From the NCBI RefSeq assembly GCF_050908995.1, contig NC_135118.1:6820001-6884000 (forward strand): DNA of 64,000 nucleotides. The letters are read 5' to 3'. The notes under the pieces were generated by a model. The model was not told where the DNA came from. It did not search any database and was given only the letters and a program-made list of their open reading frames with translations. Shown here piece after piece: positions 46,620-58,800 of the stretch. Source of the DNA: Andrena cerasifolii (lineage: Eukaryota; Arthropoda; Insecta; Hymenoptera; Andrenidae). The stretch's first letter is position 1. Each line of letters begins with the position of its first letter. Position numbers and translations under genes: made by a program.

Positions 46620-46907
46620 TTAACCCTTAACTGGTATACTGTTTTTGGCAAACGTGACTGGTATACCGGGGTCGTGGCAGACTCCAAATAAAAAAGGACA
46701 TAGAAATTTGTAAAGTCGACACTAGAGCAACCACTGTGAATATTTTCTTCTTAAGTAATGTAGAAAATAATAGAAGCGTAGAAAGTTAAACTATTATTTT
46801 AAAATTAATTAGAAATTCAGTTTACCAACTTAGACAACCGAAAATTGTACATCGAACTTTGGGTGCTTGGGGTCACGAGCGACCCCAGGATACCAGTTAA
46901 GGGTTAA
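46620..46907. mobile_element. 288-bp piggyBac-like MITE with TTAA target duplication
   Basis: The ends are ttaacccttaactggtat and its reverse complement ataccagttaagggttaa, each including a TTAA. A subterminal ggggtcacgagcgacccc palindrome lies near the right end, and a related ggggtcgtgg near the left. The size, TTAA and CCCT-like tip fit non-autonomous piggyBac elements. No coding capacity. Confidence 0.85.
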
Positions 46908-47213
46908 TAGCGGTAGGTGTTCGTGTAACTCTTCTGTTTCATCATTGTGATGCAATAAAGGTGATTATTAATGTTGTTTTAATGTTAAATGAGGTATACG
47001 TGATAACACGTTAAATATTCAAGTGGCATAAGAGTTACAGATATATTTCCAGTAGTGTATATTAAAGAAACGATAGCGAGGAAAGGACTGGATAACAGAG
47101 TTGTGTAAATTGTACGAGCTTCTTGGAGATTGTGATATTCGTTTTTAATCTCGACGTAATCAGCACCTGCGCTATTTCACGAGGAGAACCGACTGTTCGT
47201 GACTAACAGCGAG
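46908..47213. other. Unassigned DNA
   Basis: AT-rich; nothing recognised. Confidence 0.35.
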
Positions 47214-47325
47214 GATAGGCGAGATTGTTCAGGAAATAGTGAGATATCGTGTTTATGACCTGGAGTGAGTAAGGACAGGCGAGATTTCTTCGTAGAATAG
47301 TAAGATATCACGGGTGAAGATTACT
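47205..47325. repeat. 60-bp tandem duplication
   Basis: gaggataggcgagattgttc and aaggacaggcgagatttctt are exactly 60 bp apart, each followed by a diverged atagtgagatatc/atagtaagatatc segment. Confidence 0.7.
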
Positions 47326-47951
47326 GTGTATTCTCATTTTTACACTGTCTTTAAATTGCGGGACTTTCGCGCGTACCTGCGCGTGTACTTTTATCATTTA
47401 AACGTCATACGAAGGTTACTACGTGGTCGTGGAGAAGAAATTAGTAGTTGCAGGCGTTCTTTAGTTGTTAATATCCAAAATTGAGGAGTTGGAGTGGTAA
47501 ACGATGTAAATGCCACAGAAATGGAAATTCATTTTTCTGGTGCGAAAGAAAGTACTTAAATTCCATGATGTGTACAGTGGGTACGCGCAGCAAGTGCTAG
47601 AATAATGTATTTTAGTTTCTAGAATTGTGGCAAGCTAAAGCTGAGGTAATAAGTTTTATACCAATGTCGTTGTGGTTGGAAAGGAAACACTAAAAATCAT
47701 TTATCATTTCAACTGCTCAATTAAAAAAGGAAATAGACACCAAAATATCACCCTTCGTTATCCACTATCCTAATCAAGTACCCATTTCCAATATTTACTT
47801 CCATCGGTGTACCATTTCCTCGCCTATCTAATTAAACCTTCCCATCAAAGTCTCCACATCAGCTAACCCCAGCAACCAGTACCCTAAAATCGTTGCTGCA
47901 AAAGGAAAGTTGCCATTTTATAAGTAACCAAACACGACCAAAGAAACTTAC
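47326..47951. other. Unassigned DNA
   Basis: Nothing recognised. Confidence 0.35.
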
Positions 47952-47959
47952 ACACGCAG

Positions 47960-48575
47960 TAGGGTGGTCCTTATTTTTCAACTTTAAAATTTGTATTGTC
48001 TGACCATCTTAAAATCTTCTATTTAACAAAAAAAAAATATCTTCTTGTTTTTTATTTGCATATTTTGATATATAAAGGTCGCTCAAGGACTTTATATTTC
48101 GCATGTATATGTCACTTGTCAATTTTAATGAAACGGGGCCCATATTTATATAACAGAATCCGAAACTATCTGATTCGAGAGCTGCTGGTGAAATATTTAT
48201 ATATCAGAATCCGTCTGCATCTGATTCGAGAGCTGCTGGTGAAAGAAATTTAAATGTGCATATAAAGCCTTATGCCATAACACAATACAGTACACACCCG
48301 TTATAAACCCGTTTCGAATATGCGATGTGTGCCCGAACTTTAATGTTATACTCTCACTTAAAAGTTAATAAAATTATTTCGTCTTTATTGCAAAAATTTC
48401 TATCAATTTATACCAAAATCGTACTATTCCAATGCCATTGAGCGACCTTTAATCATTAATATATTTTACCAAAATTTTAAACGAAATTCTTTTAAACTAT
48501 TTGGAAACTTCTAAGAGGGTCAGAAGAAAATTTAAAAAACTGTGATTTTTTACTATACATACAAGAACCACCTTA
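47960..48575. mobile_element. 616-bp hAT-like MITE with perfect 8-bp target duplication
   Basis: The octamer acacgcag flanks the element on both sides (47952-47959 and 48576-48583). The ends, tagggtggtccttatttt and in reverse complement taaggtggttcttgtatg, are imperfect TIRs. An internal 51-bp direct repeat (ctgattcgagagctgctggt at 48170 and 48221) is present. No transposase frame. An 8-bp duplication fits hAT (or P-like) superfamilies. Confidence 0.85.
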
Positions 48576-49112
48576 ACACGCAGGTTGCGAATGGAAAGGA
48601 AAGCGTTCGTAGCTATCCAGCCCGAGATATGAAGTATCGTGATAAATACATAATATCACCCGTGGAAGAGAAGTTAAACAGCGTGTGCGCGTTGTCCGTG
48701 CGTCGGCCATTAAACAACAAGGATATACACGCGCGTGGCGATATTTCTCAGTTCTGGGGATGATATCGAGGCAAGGTATAAACGATGCAGAAGAGAAAGA
48801 CAGGGAAGGCGCGAGAGGAGGGTCGGTGTACACGGACGTCTATCAATTTTATTGCGCCATTATCGATAAGAACCCCGTGTTCACTTGCGCTCAGTGGACA
48901 CTTTAAGCCGTGTCGTATGGAACGCGTGAATCGAACGATTACTGGCATTGAGAGATATATTATCCGTCATCGTTCGAGAGATATATCGATCTTGTACATA
49001 TTTGGTGTCTGGCGGATATATACACGCCTTGCGGCGCAAATAGAAGCGTTTGTTCTAAGGTGCCTTTTCTCTCTGATGCTTGTTTTAGAATTTGTCGCTC
49101 TGTAAATGTATT
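48576..49112. other. Unassigned DNA
   Basis: Nothing recognised; open frames up to 106 codons (48785-49105) lack motifs. Confidence 0.35.
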
Positions 49113-49138
49113 AGGCCGGTGCAAAGGTTAGTTCGTTC
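49113..49138. mobile_element. Possible mariner terminal repeat fragment
   Basis: ttaggccggtgcaaaggtta followed by gttcgttc resembles the outer TIR of insect mariner elements (TTAGG...GTTCG type). No second end or transposase was found nearby, so it is a solo end or chance. Confidence 0.35.
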
Positions 49139-52100
49139 ACTGTTAGGTGATGCTAGGGGTTTTAACTACACCTACATGCATTTTTACCAGAAAAATGGCA
49201 AAAGATGATAGCCAAGGAAAATAGTTTGATTAAAATACACTAATGTGTTTTTACGTTCAATAAAGATGTTGGCTCGATAAGGGGGGATTTCTACACCGGC
49301 TAAATAAGTTTGAGTAGAGGCAGGTCTATTTGGTAACGAGTACTTTCCACCGCCAGAGGATGAGACCAGTTCCACATTGACCTCTTAAATCTTGTCAGTT
49401 TTACGCTTAGTAGTGTGCTTTGTGAAACTGTTACGTCACTGCCGTTACTGGCTGGCCTTCTTTTTAGTGCTGCAATGAAACAGGCACGATAAAATTCGCT
49501 CCTTAAAGTGCACACTGCTCCATGCTTATGGTATTATTCAACTCTTCAGCTAACTCGAAAGTTCCCCGTCGTTCTAAATTCGTGAATTTATTAGCGCTAT
49601 TACTTTTACTCCGTCTCTACTTTCGAGATATCTTTTTGAAGATCTACTGAATGCCCCTTTACGGAGCTGAGGGTACAGGAAATGGTGGAGGACGAGATTT
49701 AGATGGCTGGGTTAAAGGAGATAGATGCTGAAGACAATTTCCTCTGCTGGAGTAAAAAGATACAGATTATCAAAGTTTCTTTTAAATGCAGTTTTGTTTT
49801 TTACGCCCTGGTCAGTAGATTGTATCGTTTCAGGGCAAATATTGTTCCACGCATTTTTCTGCATCAAGTCCAAGTGCTCTTTATTAATCATCCTACTTAA
49901 ATAGAACACCTGTATTTTTGTATTTGTATTTTTGTTTTTCCCGTGTTTTTACACAGGATGGCGTTTCAGAGCATTTTGCTTATATTGCCCAACGAACATT
50001 AGTCATTCATTTTTCCCGCCTCTCCCCTTCGGGTCCCAGCGGCGGCAGCGCACCGGGTGAAAGGTGGTCTCCCATCTTTCCCCGGTACACCGCCCCGTGA
50101 TGCTTAACTTCGGTGATCTAACGAGAACCGGTGTTTTTCGATATATATCACACCGGTTTTTTATTATATATAACACCCGTATAAATATGAAAGTGGAAAC
50201 ATGGCTTAAGCTTACTAAATTCGTGTCTAATTCTGTCTGTTGCAGGTAAGGAACTTGCAACATTTCTAGTAAACATTCAACGCCCACTGCCAATGCATAG
50301 GATTCATTTTTCAAGTAAGTCCACCAAATCTTACTATCCAACATCACTTACGAGGGAAATCCCGAAGTGACAATCGCCGGTTTTGATGAAATTTAAAATG
50401 GTTTACACAAAAATATTTGACCCGCATTCATATCGAAGGGGTGAAATCAGCCCTCAAACTAGAGGGTGAGAAACACATTTGATCGAATATCGTGTGAACT
50501 ACTGCAGCTAGAAAAACGGTGTAACATGCAACATCGTGTATTTTTTAATAAAGAATCCAGCTGCGCTCGCAGATTCCAGAAAACTCAGTTTGTTTAAATA
50601 ACGCATTAAGAAACAGCACTGTTTTCTTAATCTTTTTGTTGGATATGTTAATCCATTTTCCACGTGCATTTGCGCGTGACAAATATGTACCGAAGTACGA
50701 ATGAAATTGAATTTTTATTTTTGCACCGTAAAAAGAGTTGCCTATTACAGTTAAGCTGCTCTCGCATTTTGTGCAAGGCGGAGTACACAGAGACTTTCAT
50801 CCCTTACTGCACCGCGACTCAATTTACCCATTACTTCCTTTATTTCTTTCTCATTCCACGACAGCAGTCCCCGCACAATGCGCATCCTGAAGCATACGAC
50901 CACTTCAAACATCCATTCAAAGATGAAATGCCAGCGACGTATCGAGCGTCTGGCACGGTGCATCCTCCATTTTCCCCGAAATGTTTCTTGCATCAGTTGA
51001 GAGAGGTAGACGCGACTGGTGGAAACTTAGCCGTGAAGCTCTATCGCGTTCACGGTTGACAAAAGGAGGTTTCCTTCTTTGTGGGAAGATGATGCGACAG
51101 AATCTCCTTAAAGCGAGGCCACTGACCCAGCCATTGTGCCATCCTGGCACCCCCACATAAAATATTTGGACAGAACTTCCGGCCCCGCGACATGCCGGTG
51201 CCAGGACGATCTTCTGCCCGCCTCTTTCCCTCGATCTCGATTCCCCGTGATGCACACGCTTGCTTCTCCTCCTCGATCCTCTCCCACCCACCCCCTCACT
51301 TTTCTTGTGCATACTTCTCCGTGAACAGTTCCGCGGCGCAGGGAAAAGTTTCTCGGTCTCGATGTTCACTGGATGCTGGGACAAGCTCCATTGCGAAGTT
51401 GCAGCTAGAGGACGATCGCAAATACCTACTACCGTGTGCGAACGAATGTCGACGGACCGATTCCAGGAACACGCGCGCATCGACGATTACCCGCGAAGAT
51501 TTTCCAATAAAAGTCGAGGCTCAGTGGACGGTATCGATTCGCCTGCGGAGATTGCTTTCGCTCACAGAGATTTACGGGGCGAAACACTCGATCGCGTTTG
51601 TACCCTTGCTGAGGACCCGACGGTTCCTCGATCGCCTGGCAAAGCACGGAGGCTGATTTATTAGCCGGGTTTTCCTAGTTGCGGCAATTTTTCGTGACCT
51701 CTGTTTGTTCTTTTTTTTCGTTTGGTTGGGGAGAAATTGGGGAGAAACGAGAGCTGACGAGTAAACTGAGTACACTTGATGTTAATTTTCTTGGGAATAT
51801 CTCCAAACGCGAATCGGAGGTTTTTAACAGAATCAAGGTGAAATTGAGGTCTTCGTAGATCTCGCTGGAGATTAAACTCCAGTTCTGTATTTCCCCTTTC
51901 GAATCAAACAACCTTCTCATACTTTTAAAAGTTTCTCCCCTAACGTGGTCTCGGCCTCGAAGTAAAACTTGTGCAATTTCAATGCAATAATCCGTCGAAC
52001 TTAACGCGATTATGCTTCGGTATAACAATCCCATTCCGAGCGCTGTGGTTCGCAAGAAGATGAAAGTCGGAGCACCCTTGATCCTTAGAAGAAATATCTT

Positions 52101-53669
52101 GATAGCAACTGTACGTATCCACGTATGACTTGGATTAATAGTGTTGCTGTTTCGCCTCGCGGAGGAGCGCTCATATTTCACGCGTCGCTATTGAAAGAGA
52201 TGCAGGATCTCGTTCGCGCCATGGGCTTGAGAAAGTGCAGATCTGATCTCGAAGCTGACGCACCCTGCGTATACATATAGAGCAGGTGCACGGTTACCTG
52301 CCGTAGGCGGTCCTACTTTTTCATTCTTCTTCACTTCGCTACCTCTGGCGGCCTACCATCATCGTGTCTCTCCTCTTTTCGCGCCCCATGCCCCTCCGCC
52401 ATGGAATCCTCTCTCGCCGCCGACGTCCGGCGCGAATTAGCCGCGCATATAAATAGAACGTTTACACGCGATGTCGTGAACGTCTTCGCGATTATGATAC
52501 GAGTTTCGCTCCGGGTTAGCCGAACAGCCCAACCCTTCTTCTGCTATGCTCGGCGCATCACGCCGGGCGCAATCGCCGAATTCACAGTGCATTTTCCGAT
52601 CTCGCCTTCTTCCTTCGTTTTCAAAATCTAAGAAGAATTGGGCCTACTTAGCTTAACGGATGAACGATAAATATACTTTCATTCGCGTAGGAACCGTACC
52701 TATTCCCGGGAGCAAAATTGAAGGGACTTGGAAAATGGAGGAAGGTCCACAGGCGATTCAATTTTGCTCAAAAAATGAAAAATATGACACAGTTTTTGAC
52801 AACCACGGTTCAAAAAAAAAAAAAATAACAGAAACTGACGTGCTGCACACGACATCTCAGTGCAAGGGGTTAATAATTATCTATATCCTTAATTAACACT
52901 CGTATTTTATTTCAGCTCTCCTTACCCCAGATAGTAGCATATATGGGGTAAAATGGTCGTTTTGGCATTTTCTTTTCAAGTTGAATTTTAATCTAGAGAC
53001 GCGGTAGCGTCTCGACGCCAAGTACTCGTCGCCGGGCTATTCCAACCTAACCTGAAACTTATTTCATTAATATCTCATCACGTCTGCGATATTTCCTAAA
53101 TTTAATGGTATTTTTCTTATGTAAACCACATATAAGCTTTCGAATAAGACCAAATTCAATAAAATCGGTCCACGCATGACAGAGATATCGTAATATCATG
53201 TCATGGATCTGTCAGAAATAAGATTTTTCTTCTGATTCTTCTTCTCCAGTCAAAATTTTCGTCGACATAATACGTATACGCGTTACACGCACACCTTCAG
53301 CCGAAACGGAACTAACACACGTTTCGTTCGTCAATCGCTATCTTCACTATGCAATCTACTTCAAATTTTGCACAGCTTACCGTCAAGTTATAACCAAGTT
53401 ATAAACGTGTTTTTACAAATATATACATTAAATGGATTTCTTTTTAATTTAAATGATAAAAACCAATTTAAACCAATTCCACCAATCCAATTGCGTTGAA
53501 GCTTTGCAGGCGTGCGTAGTTTGGATGACAATACAATATATTTATAAAAAAAACCCTAGAGGATGAAAAAATTATCCAGTCATCAATTAATAATATAATA
53601 ATAATTTATAATATTGAAAATTATCTGAATTCATTCTCTATGCAAATTATCTTTGTAAAAAGAAGTGAG
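49139..53669. other. Unassigned intergenic or intronic DNA
   Basis: Several open frames of 130-190 codons (50664-51059 plus, 50917-51480 minus, 51192-51656 plus, 51675-52181 minus) overlap one another on opposite strands, mainly in GC-rich DNA, and show no domain. Hairpins include aaccggtgtttttcgatata...cacaccggtt (50128-50160) and ttaccccagatag...tggggtaa (52921-52951). A run of 14 A's lies near 52815. Confidence 0.4.
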
Positions 53670-53973
53670 ATCTCCATAAAAAACTTCAGAAAAGTAAAAA
53701 AATTACGCCAAGTACATGAAATCAAAGAAATCACAAAAAAGAAGATAATAATAATTATAAAATAAAAAAAATATGTGCGCCAAGTGTTTTGAAGAAAATG
53801 TTTATTCGTATTAAAATATTTATTTGTATTTATTATTACCTTTATGTACGTGCAGCTCATTTTGATTTAACATCTTTTTTTATTTTATAATGATTATTAT
53901 CTTCTATTTTCTGTGATTTGATTTCATGTACTTGGCGTAATTTTTTTACTTCTCTGAAGTTTTTTATGGAGAT
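53670..53973. mobile_element. 304-bp inverted repeat element
   Basis: atctccataaaaaacttcag at the left is mirrored by ctgaagttttttatggagat at the right. The arms, about 105 bp each, include ttacgccaagtacatgaaat and its complement. A loop of about 100 bp separates them. No coding frame; target duplication unclear. Confidence 0.82.
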
Positions 53974-55544
53974 ATACTTCGTTTATTTTAAGTATTGCTA
54001 GGTATTCGTCATCTGTCGATAGTAATGTTCGAATTATAATATAAATCTATTTCCACACATTTTGATTGGAAGGGAAAAAATTTTACTGGACTTCAAACTT
54101 TTCTCGCGTCACTTTGCCCTGGTCTTCCCTACATATAACATGGTTCGAAAATGAAGTTCCACACGCGTTCGGCGCAGCTATCGAATAACTTCCACCCCCC
54201 GGAGGAAATTTTGCGCTGGGTACATGTATGTATAATTGGACGTGTGGTTATTCCCCGTAAAATGTCTTTTTCACGGTGCGTCGACGTCGGCCGTGAAATA
54301 ATCCCATTGTGCACGCGAGCTACGCCGACAGCTGCCAGCTTTTATCAGAGCGTTGTTTGGCTTGTCGAATGTTTTATCGTAATTTAAATTTACCGTAGAC
54401 GCGCGTGTTCAGAGAATAAGAAGGGGGCTTTCTGCCGTCTGTGCCGCGCAGAAATTCGCGCTCGGCGAAAATTAGTGGAAAAATCAAGTATTATTTTTCA
54501 CTCGCGAAGGGAGGACCGAATTGCTAAAAGATCAGTTGTGCTGCGATCGGGATCAAGTATCCATCGAGGTTCACTGAGTTCCTTTTAAAAGGATCGCTGA
54601 TGCACCCTGTATCCCCTGGCAGGCCCTGACCACGCTGAAATCGTGGAGTGTCAGGTAGAAGTATACACAGAAACGCTCGCGTGTACGAGGAATCTCGAAG
54701 ACCCGTGGGAACATTGCCAGGGATCGTGTCGTATTCGATGCCCTAAATCCCCCCATAGTTGGAATTACGATGCCCGCCCCCTTCCTCCTTTCATTCGCGA
54801 AAATGACTCTGAGACGCAGACTGCCGATGTCCCGTCTAATCGTTTGTGGATATTAAGCGTTGCTGCGAGTCGAGCGTTGTTACTTTGGACTCTGCGCGAG
54901 ATGGAATATGACCGAAGAAAATATAGTCTGAGGCTAAGAATGCGTACTATTCGATGTACATAATATGGAAAGTGTCGCGTGAATGTCGAACTGCCGCCAC
55001 GTTTTTGCAAGTCTCGTCCAAATTCAGAAGTTCAGATGATGAACGATGTAAGCGTCAAAGAAATGGAGAATTACGTTTTCAATGGAAACTGGTGTAAATT
55101 CCGTGATGAATACGGTGGTAAACGCTGTAGGTGCTGGAATAATTTACTTTTCATTCTAGGGCTGTTGCAAGACAGAGTTGAGATTATAAGTACCAGTGTG
55201 GCTGAAAAGAATATTAGCCCTGAAAATTTTCATTTCTGGCACTTACGTCATTTACCATCTCAACTCCTCAATTGGGTTTAGTTATCTAAATACCTACCAA
55301 CCCTTCAATGATCTGAAACTGAGTAAATTTAATGTGGAGATTTTAATTGTTAAAGAAAACTAGCTTTATTTTTATTGGGTATATTTTATTTCTTCTTATT
55401 GCTTTATAATGTTTTTTAATGGGTTATTTAATAGTGAGTAGTATGATTAATATTATTTTAAATTTTCAGTAGCTTTTGGTTTCTAAATGAAAAATAAAAT
55501 TATAGCATGGCGGTTTTAATAATTGTGTAATTGCAAGAGTTGTT
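53974..55544. other. Unassigned DNA
   Basis: Nothing recognised; open frames up to 106 codons lack motifs. Confidence 0.35.
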
Positions 55545-55889
55545 CTATGGGTTGGTATTTTTTTGCAAAATAGAGATCACAAAATTATGGGATCTTTTAG
55601 TGCGTTTAACTACTGTTTTTATCATTTTGAGGGTTGGGTAGCTTTCTGCATAACTAAGTAAGTAGTTTTCGACTTGTACGTAAAGCATACCGCCATGAAA
55701 AATCTGGACCGAGGACGATGAACTTTCGCGCCAGAAAAATGCACCCCCCGTTTTAACGGCTCTGACCTCATGGATCTTGTCTGTGGATTTGACGCCACTC
55801 GGATGAAACAACACCGAATCCCAATTTATTCTGGATTCTTGGACCACCAATGGCGTGGCCGCCTTGAAAACGGATTCCACCAGGAACAT
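55545..55889 (-). CDS. Unassigned 114-codon open frame, possibly a real or decayed coding fragment
   Basis: Starting at ATG 55889 it encodes MFLVESVFKAATPLVVQESR and continues with WDSVLFHPSGVKSTDK, then FFWRESSSSSVQIFHGGMLY and VQVENYLLSYAESYPTLKM before a basic tail. The composition is more protein-like than that of neighbouring frames, and upstream on the minus strand there is a pyrimidine-rich tract (atttatttcttcctactgc), so it might begin as an exon. It resembles no family I can name. Another frame of the same strand is also open for about 40 codons, which lowers confidence. Confidence 0.22.
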   Translation of the reverse strand: MFLVESVFKAATPLVVQESRINWDSVLFHPSGVKSTDKIHEVRAVKTGGAFFWRESSSSSVQIFHGGMLYVQVENYLLSYAESYPTLKMIKTVVKRTKRSHNFVISILQKNTNP

Positions 55890-58800
55890 ACTTCTCGCGG
55901 TGCAGTAGGAAGAAATAAATTATGGACGGTCTTGGGCGCGCAACTCATACCTCTGTCGTAGCCCCGGGAAGTCCTTTCTGTTGTTTCTAGGTCGACGATC
56001 CCTACTCTGAAAAACTGATGCGATTTCTTTCATAGCTTGACGCGCTTATACAACAGATACTTCCTCCTGGATGCAGGCCTTCTTTCGAGGATCTTTGTTC
56101 CCCCATGACGATCACTCATTCGTTCAGTCGTAGACCACGACTATTCACAGTTTTTCGGTTTGTTAGATTAATCTGAAGGTGTAAGAAGGTATATAAAAAT
56201 ATTTTGCAGACCCACGGTGCGCTTTACACTTTAGATTTTGGATCGTTCCTAATGATTGCAATATCCCGAATTTGGTAAATCTGAGGGATTTTTGATGCAA
56301 TGAATTTTGGGGAAAAATTGAAAAATTTTGACAATTGTGAAATTCTTTGAGGCACTGTACGAAAACGATATCCACAGAATTCTACAATATTGCACACGAT
56401 ATTCGCAGATGATGAAATAGTAACTTCTTGCACTCTAAGTGTCTTCAGATGGCTATGAAGTTTTGAAATGAAGATACGGTAGTTTTTCTTTGAAGGCTGG
56501 TATTTCAAGCAAAATGGCTAGGTACTCTACTACTCTAGCACTATCTCTTCTTGCACCCAAACGATTATAAATCTATTTGAAATTTGTACTTGGTTATTCC
56601 AAGTGAAATTGAAAAGAATTTACTAGAATTTCCTAAATTCTTCCAATGCATCATCCCCTTACATCATCTACCACTTTCACAGTTTCAAAACTTTCTGTAC
56701 CACCAATTTGACCAGCAAGAGCGGAAGCACTCTTCACTCCAGCCTTTTCATCCCCCGCAAGCCGAAGCATCGATTGCGCAATTTTCACTCCCACCGATCA
56801 AACAAAAAATACGCAAACATCCCACTAAATCCCCCGGAGGGTATAAATTCTCCAATCGTAACATCTAAATCGAAAAACGCAGTATTTCAACCGCGTTTGG
56901 TATCGATATCAAGCGAGGTCCGTCCGCTGCACGTGCATCGAAACGTTCCACTAATTGAACTCGAGGCGGGATAGCCTGACAAGCGGTTTCCAGCAACATC
57001 CCCAGTTTTCCCGACGGTAAGATCAATTGCAGGCATCATCGGTGTCACTCGTAGCTTCCCAATGGCTGGAACGATCGCGGCCATGAACTTTAAAACGGGT
57101 TTAAACCAGTTATACCCGCTGAAGGATGAAAACGATCAAAAAGCTTGAGTCGCGAGAAGGATGAATAAAAAGGGTCACGAGACACGTACATCGGTGGGTC
57201 CAGTTGGCGCTAATGAGAGCAGTCTCTTTGTAGCAAAACCTCGGAGGCTCGAATTTTGCTTACCCTTCCTTCTCTTTTTGCAAACGCTCGCCTGGTTTTG
57301 GCGTTGTGGCCTCGTCTCAGAGACATTTCAATTTCTCATCCTTTTATGCTCCCCCCTCGCTATTCGATACGCTGTCCAAGCAGGTCAGGCAACTGGCCAG
57401 CACCTCTTTGCCCCTTTTTTGGGCCACTTGGCAGGAGCATTTGGCCGAAAATGCGATGAGAAAATTCGGCTTCCCATTTGTAAATTCCTCGACTGTGTCG
57501 GCCAGGTTCTTGGGTAGGAAATCAGGGCCCCTCTTTCGCTAATTGATTCGTAAATTTAGATCTAGTGATAGAAAGTGATTTGCATTGGGGTGGGTAGTTT
57601 CTTTGTTCGGTGTGATGCAGTGATGGGCGAATAGTATGATGTGCGAGGAGAGTCAGTCGCCTGAGTCGACGACCTTAATTTACCTGTAGGCAAATTATTT
57701 GTTTATTCATTTTAAGTGCAGAAATATTTCGAACACAAGCTACGTGGTATTGGTGGAAGCATGGTGTACAGTAATTATTTATTTGCCATTTTTTTCTGTA
57801 TCAATGTGTGGAGGTTGTCTCAGACTTTTTAAATGGAGCAACTAACATTCCATTTCTGGAGTTTGAAAAAATACTGCACCTGAAGTGAAAATAGAAACTG
57901 GACTACTTGTTCAGAGAACGATTAATTCGCGAAGAATTTAAGATCGACAATTAAATTGGCGCACCTCGCGATACTATACTTCAATGCGTTGTAATATCAA
58001 CGTGCATTAACCCTTATTCTCCGATTAACGTTAAAAAGAAGCGCCGATCGCAACGCTGAAATATTCCTTATTAAAAATACATAAGCGCCCACTGTTGCTT
58101 GGAAGATTATCTCCAGCAGAGTCGCTCGCTTCCACGATAAGATTAGATAAACCGAGAAGAAACATTTATTCAGCCCGGAATCGATACTACGAAAGGTTTA
58201 TAAGCTCTCGATACGAACGGTGCGATCTCGAGTGCTCGATATATCGCTGTGACGAGAACCCACCTCCCTTTCACGCGGAACACATTTTTCCTCGTAACAG
58301 GAAGGGAATTTTTCCTCGATAAACGATCCAGAACAGCTCTACTATCGCCGCAATGTATTCCTTATCTACCACGTTCGCCATTTTTTTTTAAATTCATTGT
58401 CCAAGAATTTCCTCCATCGGAAAAGCGAAATCCACACAAACTTCCTTTTCGTTCAATATGTATCTACGTGCCTCAATTTCTCCTTGGCCCGATTAACTCT
58501 GTCTCTCGATCGCTGCGCAAACACGTCTCCAGAAGACCGTGCAAAAAGAGAGGGGCACATAGGACCCCCATCGCTGCTGTTTCCAGTGGCTACACCCGTT
58601 AACCCCCGCAATGCTTTCGCATTTAACCCGATGCTTTCCTTCCTGTTCCACCCCATCCCCTCGGATCCTCCCGTCCAGCCGCGTTTTTGTTGCCCTTTAT
58701 GCTCGCGTTTCCCTCAGTCATCCCCCTTTTTCGGCGCACGTGCAGCGTTTCATCGTGGAACAGACGGGGAGGCTAGAGGGAGGAACGATAATGCTGGGCT

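Noticed and set aside
50917..51664. Overlapping frames of 134-187 codons on opposite strands
   Set aside because: Mutually overlapping frames cannot all be coding and none shows a domain; best explained by GC-rich composition.
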